This document shows, in pieces, positions 1 through 11,011 of a stretch of DNA of 64,000 bases. The notes beneath the pieces are model-generated. The model was given only the letters and a program-made list of their open reading frames with translations, did not search any database and was not told where the DNA came from. The first letter of the stretch is position 1, and each line of letters starts with the position of its first letter. The DNA is from Gloeopeniophorella convolvens (Eukaryota; Basidiomycota; Agaricomycetes; Russulales). The stretch is taken from the NCBI GenBank assembly GCA_022496205.1, contig WTXD01000008.1, positions 124,001-188,000 of the forward strand. Reading direction: 5' to 3'. Position numbers and translations under genes: made by a program.

Positions 1-2047
1 TGCGTGGACATGTGTGAGTGGCCGCGTGTTCTTCCCAGACATGGATACTCACCTGGCTGATAGGATCCAGTCGTTTCGTTGGTGCGCAAACACTTGGGAG
101 GCTCTTGACGAGCGTCACTAGGTGGGGTATACCGTATGGCATGCGACACTGCTTCCACGGTCGGGGCGAGGGTGGCTGGCTCGGAATGGCTTAGGTGCGT
201 CATTGATGCTCTCCTCCTTGTCCTCCAGCAGTTCATGTAATAGCACAAAGAACAGGGGCTACGCGCAGGGATTTTCTGCGCGGGCGCACGAGGTCTTTGA
301 TGATGTCTCGAATAACGGTCGCGCTGATGGCGCACCACCCTTTCATTGAACATAGGATAGCTACAGTACATACAGAGGGTGTTTTATTATGTAGTTGCTT
401 TGGAATTTAAGCATTTCATCCACATATGCGTGTGCTATAAGGCGGGCAGTGAGGGAGGGACGAGGAGCGCTAGGACCAGACAGAAGCGCCGGGCCGGTCA
501 CACCGTTTGACAAGGGATTGCAGGGAAGGGCTCTAAATCATCCGGATTGTCTGCCATATAGGAACATATCCGTCATGATTCGGGCGATTGACAGCTGACG
601 GATAGATTCCTGAATTGTGCTGTATTTCAGGTTTTCAGTCACAGTTCCGGCCCGAAACTTTCGCACGAAGTCCAGTGGGGAAATACAGGAAGAGACAATT
701 CCGACGATGTCTAGCCAATGTGATGACATCTTGACGGTAGATGTAGGACGGCTTATGCATTGTCTGCTCGGGATGTGTCTCTGTGAATGGCGTTCCGTCC
801 TTAGTGCATAGAAGCAGCTGGCATACGTGGAATATGTATGAACAGATGTGTTTTCGATGCATTCAGTGACCGAAAGTTTGGTGCGCTCGGCCTCCAAAAG
901 GAAGGAACCGGACATGGGCTGCATGCGGCGTACCGTCACTGCCGTGGCGCCGTCGCCACCCCCTTGAGTGGATTTGTGCCATGGCGTTCAAGTCAGCAGG
1001 GTTGGAGCTTTCAGGGCAGTGAGATCGCGAACTAGGAGGGCCATTGAGCGCATTGCTAGTTGCTCGAGCGCTCATGACATGAGTCATCTCAATTCGTGCT
1101 TCACTAGCAGAGAATTGCGAGTGAGTGGGCCCATCGTTGAAGCCGCGGAAGGACGATGAGAATAGCGGGGCTTGGGCTTGGGCTTGGGCTTGGGCTTGGG
1201 CTAGCTGGCTACATGGACGAGCGCCGGCCCGCAGACGCGACGCAACGCAAAAAAAAAAAAAGATGGTTTGTTTTGGTATTGGTAAACTTTTTGGGGGGTT
1301 TGAACAGGTTTGAACTGCACTGCCCGCGTGCGTGTGGTCGGGTGAAGAGATTAGATGGTGGGGGATTTTGGGGGGAGGCGGGATCGCGGTGGATGGATTG
1401 AGTAAGTGCGTTTCCTTCAAGTTTGTTGGGTTCCTGGCTTCAAGGAAAGCCCGTGAAATGCTATCGGCTCCGAGCGGCGAGGACTCGGGGACACCGGCGC
1501 ACACACATAGATGCTGCTGTACATCTTCTAAGGGCTCGCGTTCCCTCTGCGGATCTGCAGACAGAACCTTGCATCATCTGCGCATTCTCAGACTGATCTG
1601 CGCCACACCCTGATGCTGCGCCGGCTTGTCAGCAACATGGTCCAGATAGGTACTATTGAAGTACTCATGATCTGATAAATTAGAAGGGGCACACCCGACT
1701 AGTTCTTAGGGTTGTGGCGCCCTCCATCAGACTTCTTACGCAGGTTTAAGGTGTGACAATACATCACGAGGGATGGCACCAGTTCCTTACGTGTCCTTGG
1801 GTCCTGGGTTTATGTTAAGATGTCCGGGTATTATGGTTTGCGAGTGACAGTGCGATCCTGTGTGATCCCCCTGAAGATGGGGACACGCCTCCGCAGATCG
1901 ACGGCGTTACAATACGGGAAATATGGATTCGTTTCGTCCGACACCGATACAGCACCTAGTGAATTTATCAAAGACCGAGGACGTCAAACCCAAGCAGCAC
2001 GGCGCCGTGCCAGCGCAATGTGTTTCGAAACGTAGATCTATCCTGGC
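1..2047. other. Gene-free left edge
   Basis: No convincing gene is visible. Short open frames on both strands show no family motif, no plausible intron pattern and no signal peptide. The only structure is a GGGCTT hexamer repeat at about 1168-1202, followed by a run of 13 A at 1249-1261. The right part is probably 3' flank of the thaumatin-like gene that ends at 2048. Confidence 0.6.
1168..1202. repeat. GGGCTT hexanucleotide microsatellite
   Basis: Nearly six tandem copies of GGGCTT are visible. The usual fungal telomere unit is TTAGGG, so this is a simple microsatellite and not a telomere. It gives artificial Gly-Leu or Ala-Trp-Ala-Trp stretches in overlapping frames, which should not be taken as protein. 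Confidence 0.85.
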
Positions 2048-3241
2048 TCAAGGACAGAACGTAATCGTATAATCGGCCTGCGCCGAGGACGGGCACGTGA
2101 AGAGCGCGGTGCCGCTCGACTCGTCGTAGGCGTACACGTACGTGTTCGGGCAGTTGGATTCTGTCAGCTCATCAGTCACACCACAGAGCTATGCAGATGG
2201 TCAGGTCAACGCACTGAAGTAGGAGTAGAATTCCACGCCGGAGGGCGGGCAGGTCGCGGCGGTGCCGTGGGACCCCGTGCAGCAGTTCGGGGAGTTGGCG
2301 GGGTCAGGCGCGAGCCCGGCTTCGCACGCGCTCTTGCAGCCCACCGGGAAGCCGGTCGAATCGTACGGGCCCTGGAGCGCCGCGGGGCCTACAAGAGCGG
2401 GGCATTAGACGCATAGACGGTCATGGGCGGCGCGAGACTGACAGCCAGGGCCCAGGTCGACACCGCAGAGGGGAACGCCGCAGCCCTTATTGTTATCGAT
2501 ACGCATGGGCAAGTTGTAACCGTCCACGAGCGAGACTGAGCGACCACATGTTAAAAGAAGCGGAGTAAATTGAGTGTGAGACACGGACCGTCGAAGAAAT
2601 CCGGTGTGTTGGCGTCCGTGCTCAGAGTAAACTCGGCGACAGTGGCCGGAGGAACGCCCTAGGAATCGTCAGTTCTGTCGAAAAATCACGGAGGGAGGGT
2701 GCCATCTACCGTGCCGGTGTGCGCGTCACAGAGCAGTCCGCCGTTGCAACCCCCATCGAGGCAAGAGTTGGGGCCCGGATTGGAGCTAAAATCGCAGTCG
2801 CGGCGACCCTGAGATAAATATGCCGTGAGTGACCAAATGACGGAAGTCGGCAAGGCGAAGGGTACCCAGATACGGCCGGACTTCCAGTTATCGGGGACGG
2901 AGAAGGAAACGGCGGTGAACGCGCCGGCGGACCATCTGTTAGGATTTATTTCGTATGATAAAGTAGTAACAAATATGACCATACCCTGTAGGTTGATTGG
3001 GGGTTGCCGTGCCGACGTTGAGGTCGGTGAAGATCTGGTTCATGGTGAGATACGTTACTCCGCAGTCCTCCGAGGACTTACAGCAGGCCTATGAGAAACG
3101 GTAAACATAGACGGGGACGCGGATGGAGGAATAGCCATACCAGATCGTGAAGGGGCACGCGTTGTACACGGTGAACGTGCGCGCGGCCACTCCGGTAGAG
3201 AGGGTAATAGCAGAAAGCACGAAAGCAGAGAGAGATTTCAT
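2048..3241 (-). CDS. Thaumatin-like secreted protein
   Basis: Secreted thaumatin-like protein (GH64/TLP superfamily), about 250 residues. The ATG at 3241 opens a typical signal peptide (MKSLSAFVLSAITLSTGVAA). The mature part begins RTFTVYNACPFTIWP, the usual TLP start. Further TLP blocks follow across introns: FTDLNVGTATPNQPTGW, GRRDCDFSSNPGPNSCLDGG, CNGGLLCDAHTGTG, GYNLPMRIDNNKGCG, GPYDSTGFPVGCKSACEAG, SPNCCTGSH and NTYVYAYDESSGTALFTCPS, ending DYTITFCP then TGA at 2048-2050. The many cysteines fit the disulphide-rich fold. At least seven introns are needed, and the second exon is only 7 nt (3082-3088). Such proteins act outside the cell, often on beta-glucan; the exact role here is not shown. 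The next gene is read away on the other strand from 3985. Confidence 0.93.
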
Positions 3242-3984
3242 GATGTTCCGAGTAGCAGACTGAGCAGAGCAGCAGGCTGCATTTTCTCCAAGAAAAAGGA
3301 GTGGTTTTATACTCGTAGTTGCAATTCGGACCCGACGGTCGAGCTATTATTGGGTTCACGGTTCAGCCAGCTAGCAACAGCTCATGTGCGTTATCCGCCT
3401 GACTCTGTGCTTCGAGAGCAACAGATGGGAGTGATCCAAGGGTGGTGCCATGCGCTTGACATGTCGAATTACCTACCGAGGATAGTGCCGGCAAAACGAA
3501 ATGGAGGGTAGAATGACCAGAACACGGCGAGAATGACGTTCGAGGGTGGAGGCGGGGCATCGGACGAAGGCCCAAGAACGCGCAGGTGACTGGAGAGCAA
3601 TATACATAGGCTTCCCAAGAAGGCGATGTGAGACGGGCCACGCCGTTCGCAGACAGATCCGCATGCGGCATGTACCAGAACTGATAGCGGTGACGGGAAG
3701 AAGGATGGGAGCACACGGTGGCCTGTTGGGAGCAAGTGACGGCCAGCAGAGACAGAGTATACGTAGTATAGAGTACGCTTGGGGCGGAGAGGGACGGCGG
3801 GGATGGCCGAGGTGCCGGGAGAGTCGGGCCGATAGAGCGGAGGCCTGTGTGACTGGATTGGATTGGCCGTTGGCTGAGCTGAGAGAGCATCGCGCCTTGT
3901 TTGTTGAGCGGACAATTCACCCACGCTCAGCTCAGCCGTGCTCAACGACTGCACTGCTCGCCCGCCACGCTCCCCCTCCACTTC
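3242..3984. other. Shared upstream region of two divergent genes
   Basis: This gap of about 740 bp lies between the start of the thaumatin-like gene (-) and the start of the Zn2Cys6 gene (+). It must hold both promoters. Long overlapping frames occur but show no family motif. No clear operator is recognised. Confidence 0.5.
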
Positions 3985-6900
3985 ATGTCATTGTCTCCCA
4001 CAGAGTCCTCCTTAGCAAGTCCAGTAGTTCCCTCTAAGCGTCGCAGAGCGCCTCCAAACCATTATTCTTCAGATCTGATGGACGACTCTTCGTCAGCCCC
4101 TGGCGCGAATTCTGGCCACATCCCAAAGCGCGGTGCCCGGGCCTGTACCGCCTGTCGCAAGGGAAAGAACAGATGCGAGGGAGAGGTAAGCGTACGTCTG
4201 GTCAACTTTACCCGCCCGCGCCGTCCCCCGTCCGTCCCGCTCACCGCGCCCGCTGGCCCGTCTCTACCGCCCCGGCCCGGCTCGCTCGCTCATCTCCCTC
4301 CTCGCCCACAGGCTCCCTGTCGTCGTTGCCAACTCAGCGGCCAGCCCTGCATCTTTGAGAAACCAGAGAAGAAAAATGGACAGCTCCTCTCCACTGCCAG
4401 TGTCGAGTCAGCATCGTCTTTTCTCCCAATCGCCACATTCTCACACCCCCATTTCCACCTCCAGGCGCCTCTCTCGCCTCGAAGGCCAGTATGTGGTAAG
4501 TAGCCTCCTCTCTCGTCCTCCAGACCCCCTTCTAACACTTTCCTAGGTTATGCAAAGCCAGATGATAGGCCTCCAGACCTCTCTGGACCGTATCCTCGCT
4601 GCCGTTACTCAGCCCGGCGCTCCCGGTGCCATCCCGCCTGGCCCTCCCATCTACCCTCCACCGATGCGTGACGGCGCGCCGCCATACGTTGCAAACGTAT
4701 CGGGAACCCGCACGGGCCTCGATCCCCAGTACGATCCGGCCCTCATGCAGGACCAACGTCCAGCTGGACAGCGTCCATTTCCGCCGCTGCCAGGCTTTGC
4801 TCCGCCGGTTAGTTAACGTTGATGGTTGCGACCCCGCTAACGTCACACTAGCCCCACAAGTACGCCACGTATGGCATCGTTCCAAGCACCGCAGCATCGT
4901 CTGAGGACGAGTCGGAGGAAACGCTTCCCCGCTCTACCATCAACGCACCGATCGAGGCCTTGCAGGGACTCGCAAATGCGGCGGCTGAAGCTGCCGCCGC
5001 TCCATCGTTCTCCACCTCCAGGTTTGCCCCGATCAGTTTGCACAGTATCCCACATCTCACCTCGTTCCAGGGTAAAGAAACGCAAGAGGACAGAGCCAAT
5101 TCCCCGCAACGCCTTCCCTCACGTTGTCGAAAAGGTATCTAGTTTGTGTTATCCGTTTCCCTTGTCTCGATGCTCACTGTCCGTCCTCAGGGGCTTGTTT
5201 CGGACGGCGAAGCCAAGGAGCTGTTCCACATGTTAGTTAGCGCTATTTCCGTATATATCATACTCACCGCCCTCTCTAGCTTCTTCTCGGGTTGCAACCT
5301 CTTCATTCCAGTGTTTGATGTCTCATACGACACTTGCGACAGCCTGATGGAGCGCTCCCCGTGGACTTTTGACGCCATCCTCGCCGTTGCCGGCAAAATC
5401 AAGAGCGGCAACAACCCGCCCGGTCCATCCTTCTACAGGGCACTCGAGGAGGCTCAGGGTATCGCCCGTTCGTCGCTCTTCGGGCCGGTTGTACGCAAGG
5501 AAGCTGTCCAAGGTCGGTCTCTTCAGTTGGATCTGCAGTTAGGCAGGCGCTCATGTATCTTGATTCGTGCAGGAATGTTGCTCCTTGCCGCATGGAGCAC
5601 GAACGGCTGGCTTCCAAGTGGCCACGCGATGCGCATGGCTCTCGACCTTGGTCTGCACCGCGCGCTCGAGAAGCTCGCCGACAGCACCGGCAAGAAGAGA
5701 TCCGAGGAAGAGGAGCGCGACTTGGTCGTCTCTTCGCGCATCTGGCTGTGCCTCTACTGGTTCGATCACCAGTACGTTTTTGTCTGCGTCCAGTTGCGAA
5801 CGCAAATTTACCATCGCTCGATCGCAGGATGAGCTTGGGTACTGGCAGGCCAATCGTGCTTAGGGACGAAAGTTCCATCCGGCATTGCCGCATCCTGCTC
5901 AGCCACCCGATGGCTTCTTCGACTGACGTTCGGCTCATCTCTTTGGTTGAGCTGATCGCCCAAAAGAGTGAGGTTTCTTAGCTGCTCGGTTGACATCCAA
6001 AGGCCTGATCGCGTATAATCCACCCAGCCCAAATTTACGAGACTCTTGCATCCATGAACGGTCAAGTCAATCACAACACGCTCGCCTTTATCCGCCGGGC
6101 TAGTGAAGCGCTTGACAAGTGGTGGCGCGATTGCGATGAAATGCACCGTACGTCTCCGTCCGCCACCCGCATTCCCGAATCTGACACGTGCGCCTCAAGG
6201 CCAGACGATGGACGAAGACTCGTTGCTCGTCAAGATCCTCGCCGGCGAGCTGCACTACGCCAAGCTGTGGCTCGTCTGCGTGGCGCTCCGCGGGGTGTCC
6301 TGGGACAAGATGCCCTTCGAGCAGCGCGAGCTCGCGTTCCAGGCCAAAGACGCCGCCTCGAACTGCCTCGCCATCTTCCTCGGCTCCCAGGACTACCGTG
6401 CGGCGCTCCGCTACGCGGTGCACGACAGCCTCGTCACCGCCGCCTTCTCGGGGCTCTTCCTTCTGAAAATGGCCAACCTCTTTCCGAGCGAGCTCGACCT
6501 CGGCTCTATCACCGCCCAAGTCGAACAGCTCGCGCAGTTGCTCTCTGAAGTCGCCGCCGAACGGTGCGTCGCCTCCTCCCCGTTACCCGTTCTCTCATTA
6601 GCCGACTGATGCGCGACCGTAGTTATGCGCTCACGCTGCGCATCATGCTCGCGAACCTGCGGCGCAAGATGGGCCTCGCGCACCCGGGCGGGCCGGGCGA
6701 CGCGATGGTGCTCGGCCCGCAGCCCCAGGGCCAGCCGTTCGGCGACCCGCACGCGTCGCCGCTCGCGCCGCCGCCCCCGCCCCCGCTGACGATGGAGGAG
6801 CTCGGGCTGCACTTCCCGCAGGGCGCGCCTGCGCCGCCCGCGCTGCACGCCGCAGACATCCCCGTGTGGCTGCAGGAGCAGAGCCTCACGGACCTCGGGC

Positions 6901-6992
6901 TGCCCGTCAACGGCTCGGACGGCATCTTCATGAACCTCAACCGCGGCACGGGCTGGCCGGGCGAGTTCGCGCCCATGCCCGAGGCGTGGTAA
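3985..6992 (+). CDS. Zn2Cys6 transcription factor, PrtT/PriB-like
   Basis: Nuclear zinc-cluster transcription factor. The DNA-binding domain reads CTACRKGKNRC, EGEAP, CRRCQLSGQPC, giving CX2CX6CX5CX2CX6C once the first intron (4186-4311) is removed. A dimerisation-type helix follows (RLSRLEGQYVVMQSQMIG), reached through an intron that joins GA to G of a Glu codon. A fungal-specific regulatory region comes next, with FFSGCNLFIPVFDVSYDTC, AAWSTNGWLPSGHAMRMALD, LGLHRAL and RIWLCLYWFDHQ in successive exons. The tail is rich in Pro/Gly and ends MPEAW at 6992. About a dozen exons are needed. The chosen ATG (3985) precedes a basic Ser-rich leader; a second in-frame ATG at 4078 is also possible. The order of domains resembles PrtT/PriB regulators, but target genes cannot be told from the window. 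Confidence 0.9.
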
Positions 6993-7523
6993 GCTGCCTC
7001 GCTGCGTCCGCCGCCCACTGCCAGTAGTCTTTTTTTTTTCCCGATCCGTTCTTCATCCGGGGCGTCGCTTGTTGTTTGTGCGTCCGGGCATGCACATCGT
7101 CCGCCTCTTATTCTCTATTTGTTCGTTTACTTATGCGGTATGCCCTTCGAACTCGATCCCCGTTTTATCGCTCTCGTTTGAATAAGCCGTACGTCCGTTT
7201 GTCTCCGAGGGCTGCCTGACAGCCTTGGTTCTTGTTTCGTCTGTTGTGTCCGCCGTAAATCGCTGTATCCGTACACCGCTTGCCGGTCGTCGTCCCCACG
7301 ACATACACACGTTTTACTTTCAAAAAAAATCCAATAAATAAATATGTGTCTTGGTTTCTATTGCTTCTCGCTGTGCGGCACGGTCATTCAAAGTGTTTTC
7401 GTCTCGAATTTTTGTCGGCGAGGAAATACATCGAGGGCGTCATCGAACCTATCGTCTCATCTGGAATGTCCGAGCCCGATCACAGACGTGCGCGGTGGCA
7501 CATGCACATATAACAATACACGT
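6993..7523. other. 3' flanks of two convergent genes
   Basis: This gap separates the stop of the Zn2Cys6 gene (+) from the stop of the BZW gene (-). It holds T-rich and pyrimidine-rich sequence with a T run near 7030, as expected for 3' untranslated regions. No gene is seen. Confidence 0.6.
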
Positions 7524-9158
7524 CTACTCTTCCTCCTCTTCGCTTTCTTCCTGCTCCTGCAAAAACTGGTGGTCGAGTGTCAGGTCGAGCATATCGTGAG
7601 AAGGAACCCGAGGTGGAGCGTACCTTTACAAGTGCCTCGGTGGCCTTGAGGAAGTGCTGGCGACCCTGGGGCTTCGAGCCCTTCTGGTACCAGTAGATGA
7701 TGGCCTGGTCAGACACGCAGTCCTTGTTGTACAGCACCTTGAGGATCTGCGGGAACGCCTTCATGATGCGGGTGTCCTCGTAACAATACACCTGCACGGC
7801 GTTGATGAGCGCAACCTCCGTCTTGGGGCCCGTGCAGAACGGCTCGATGATGGGCGCGAAGCGCTAGCGCAGGGTCAGCACCTGCGGGAATGGGGGAGAG
7901 GAGCCGGCGGGGCACGCACCGAGACCTCGCGCAGGGCGAGCCCCTCGATCTGATCCGGCCGCGCGCTCCAGTCGACCTGCGCTATGAGGCCCTGCCAGAG
8001 GCTCGAGACGAGCTCGGACTCGGGGAGCGGGCGCTCCTCGACGATCGCGCGCACCGCCGTAACGACCTGCGCCCTCCGTTAAAACAATGCGAGACCGGGC
8101 GCATACAAGGAGCGGGGACGCACATCCGCCGACTGATCCTCGCGATCGAGCGCCTCCTTGATGGACTTGCCGATCTCCTCCCTGATGAGCGCGTTCTGCT
8201 TGCGCGTCCACCAATCCGCGACTTGCGGGAGCCCCGCGCCGCGGAAGTGCGCGTCGAGGACGGGCGCCGTGCGCCGGTTCGGCGGGAAGAACGCGAGGAG
8301 GTCCTTGATGCCGCCCTTCTTGAGCGCGCCCGCGAGGTGTTCCATCGACAGCTCGGCAAGGTACGCGCGCAGGATTGCCGTGAGCACGTTCACCGCGATG
8401 TCTGCGCCGGCCCGGTGTCTGAGCAGTGGTAGCGGGAGCAGGCGGGGGCAGAATGAGCACGTACCATTTTTGACGAGGTGGTCCTTCGTCAGACTTTGGA
8501 GGCACGCTGCGTTGGCGAGGCCCTGGGCGATGAGGAGCCCGATGGCGACAGAGAACTTGTCCCGTTGCCCATCCTGCCACTTGTTCGCGTATTGGAGGAG
8601 CGTCGGGAGCGAGTTCTCCTCGAGAGGCTTCTGGAGATACTTGTATCTGGCATCGTCGATATGTGAATCGAGCGTTCTCGCAGAGGTAGCAGCAGGGCAA
8701 GGGCCGGGCGCACCTCCTGATAAGCTTGTTGAGGACCTCGACGAACTTCTTTATCTCTTCCACCGAAGCGGGATCCTTGATCTGGAAGAGCGAGAAGGGA
8801 GACGTGGGGCCGACCTCATCAAGGTAGGAGCCGCCCGGCTGGAGAAGGCCGCCGACAAAGAGGATGTCGAAGAGGGCATCTGAGTACTTGAGGAGCTCGA
8901 GGGTGGAGCCAGCCTGGATGAGTTTGTTCGCGACTGCGTCGTAATCGCCCGGGGGGGTGGCCTCGAGGTGCTTGTAGACCTGGTCTCTGAATACTGTGTG
9001 CGGCGGGGGGTCAGGGCGATGCAGCGGGAGGGCAATAGCCCTGGCAACGGGTGCGCACCTGTAGGCTCGTGTTTCGCGTGGGCCTTGACAGCGCCTTTCC
9101 TAGCTTTTATTCTTACGCCCTGGAGCGAAGGCTTTGGCACGGCTTGTTGCTGAGACAT
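7524..9158 (-). CDS. BZW/eIF5-mimic protein with W2 domain
   Basis: Cytoplasmic translation regulator of the BZW1/BZW2 (5MP, eIF5-mimic) family. These proteins carry an eIF5-type W2 domain and in animals compete with eIF5 for eIF2 and eIF3. The start MSQQQAVPKPSLQGVRIKAR matches the usual N-terminus. Later exons give LELLKYSDALFDILFVGGLL, QPGGSYLDEVGPTSPF, ANKWQDGQRDKFSVAIGLLI, a long helical middle, then the C-terminal W2 part: IMKAFPQILKVLYNKDCVSD, QAIIYWYQKGSKPQGRQHFL and KATEALVKFLQEQEESEEEEE. The acidic W2 tail (AA-box 2 type) is intact and ends at TAG 7524-7526. An in-frame ATG two codons upstream (9164) is less likely. The gene is divergent from the small gene at 9341, with only 182 bp between start codons. 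Confidence 0.9.
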
Positions 9159-9340
9159 CCACAAGTTCGAATATAATTCGAAAGCGCGGACTCAACCCGA
9201 GTTGCAATTGACGATCCTCTGAACCGCCTGAAAAAATCGCGTGCGCCGTTCGACCTCGCACACCTGCCCCTTTTGGCAACACCGCCCGATTATCTCGTCC
9301 TGCATCGCAACCACTCGTATCGACCCCATTGTTCTCGACG

Positions 9341-10001
9341 ATGGGTACGGTCTGCGCAGAGGCGTAACACACGCGCTGATGGCAGCTGTCTGCAGCATCC
9401 GAGGAAACCGTGGTGCTCAACGCTGAGCACAGGCCGCACCCCAACGCGCTCGAGGCGTTCCACCACGTCCAGCATGACATCAGAGCGGCCATCCTCAAGT
9501 CCCGCCGCGACTGGGACAAGCACGAGCCCCGCATGTGGGCACGCGCCGCCACCCTCTCCGACGAGCAGCTCATAGGCTTTAGCCTCGCCGAGGACCTCGT
9601 CGCCGTGCGCAGCGGCCCGACGTCCTACGGCCAGATCGTCCTCGGCAAGATCCGCATACCCGCCGTGGACGACGAGCTCGGCGCGGGCTACATCCACGTC
9701 CGGTATGCGCCCGCCATCGCTTGCTTCTCTTCCCCGTGCTCACGGATGCGATGTGCGCCCCGCAGAATCCATGACCCCCCGAACCGGGTGCGTTTAGAAC
9801 CACCCCCCGCGCGAAAGCCCGCCCCGCGTGGGTGAGAACGTGCGCCGGACCAGTGCTGACTCCCGGGCCCCGCAGGGAACGGACGACGTCAAGTTCCACT
9901 CGCTGTTCACAGACGAGCATCGCGAGACTCGCGACGGCCCGCCGACGGCCTGGCAGGCCATCCAGACCGAGGCCACGCCGCTCGTGTTCTTCAACGAGTA
10001 A
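9341..10001 (+). CDS. Conserved-looking small protein of unknown function
   Basis: Not recognised. The model is ATG G, intron 9345-9395, then a frame reading MASEETVVLNAEHRPHPNAL, EAFHHVQHDIRAAILKSRRD, WARAATLSDEQLIGFSLAED and SYGQIVLGKIRIPAVDDELG. Two further introns join YIHVR to IHDPPNR and then to GTDDVKFHSLFTDE. It ends QTEATPLVFFNE, TAA at 9999. The length is about 150 residues, without signal peptide or membrane segment. Three good GT-AG introns that each restore the frame, plus GC-rich third positions, support real coding sequence. It shares a short divergent promoter region with the BZW gene. It could be a small soluble beta-rich domain, but no function should be assigned. Confidence 0.75.
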
Positions 10002-11011
10002 TGAATCGGCACATCTATGAACCAACGGATGAATGTAAGGGTGTATAGATGGGCTGCGGACGGGTACGGTGGCGGCCGGAAGGGGGAACAGCGTGGAAAG
10101 ACCCCGGTTCGCGTGCGCGTGCTTCATGTAGTGGTGCTTCGGGTTCTAGCGCGTCTGCCCTTGGTGCGCGGAGCCATGCATATAGCCATTCCCATCGCAT
10201 GCGCTGCCACGGCGGAGGCTGTATATCTCCTGTGTGTATGTACGAGAGGCTGCCATATAAGAGGACTATCATTGCGAGAACCTGCCGTACACGTAACGCG
10301 CTGCACGCCCGTGCGTGCGGCGAGTGGCGACGCCAGCCTGAGCCCTGATCATGATATCAGCATCCCCTGCCGTGTGAGCCGTGCAGCCCGCAGGACCCCA
10401 TCTCGAGGCAACCGGGCACGGCAGGCAGGCGGTGCCTCGTCGCCTGAACCTTCCTTCTCCGAGGAGTTGCTCGAGATGGCTGCGTGGGATGTCCGCACGA
10501 ACTATTGCGCTCGATATCAGGGCGATATCAGTGCATAACGCCCATTCGAATATCGAATCGCCCAGCCGGGGCGGGCGCAATCCACGCGACGAGCGCGTGT
10601 CCTCGAGTCCGGAGCTCATGATGATGCTTCCCCGTCGGAACTGCCCGCCGACTTGCACTCGCTGTGTCTGGGCAACTCTCCGGATCCGATCACGCAGGCA
10701 GCAAGAGGGAAGCATAACAGATACTACATCAGCGCGAAACGGCAAGGCATGTACGGGACTTCTGACACATGAATGCGCGGGGACATGAATGCAAGCACAC
10801 CACTATTAAAAGCGTCCGCATAGAACCCTACCGACCGTGACGAACGCAGGCTGCGACCCGCAATAGCACCCGAACTCTAAGTATGTACTATTACACTACA
10901 AAGTTACAAACGCTGCACGCGCGAGGCACAAGAAAGAACAAAGAAGTGGAATAGATACCACGAACCGATGCCGAGCGCGAATAGATAGTCGAGACGAAAA
11001 AGAGACGAGTG
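10002..11011. other. Intergenic region without recognised gene
   Basis: About 1 kb between the small gene (+) and the 3' end of the cyclin gene (-). Several overlapping frames of 80-170 codons exist, but none has a family motif or consistent splicing. Nothing else was seen. Confidence 0.5.

Noticed and set aside
1168..1202. GGGCTT repeat as a telomere
   Set aside because: The unit differs from TTAGGG, there are under six copies, and ordinary genes follow with no chromosome end in view.
863..1504. Minus-strand frame of 213 codons
   Set aside because: It crosses the GGGCTT repeat, which gives a long Gln-Ala run, and shows no family motif or upstream promoter.
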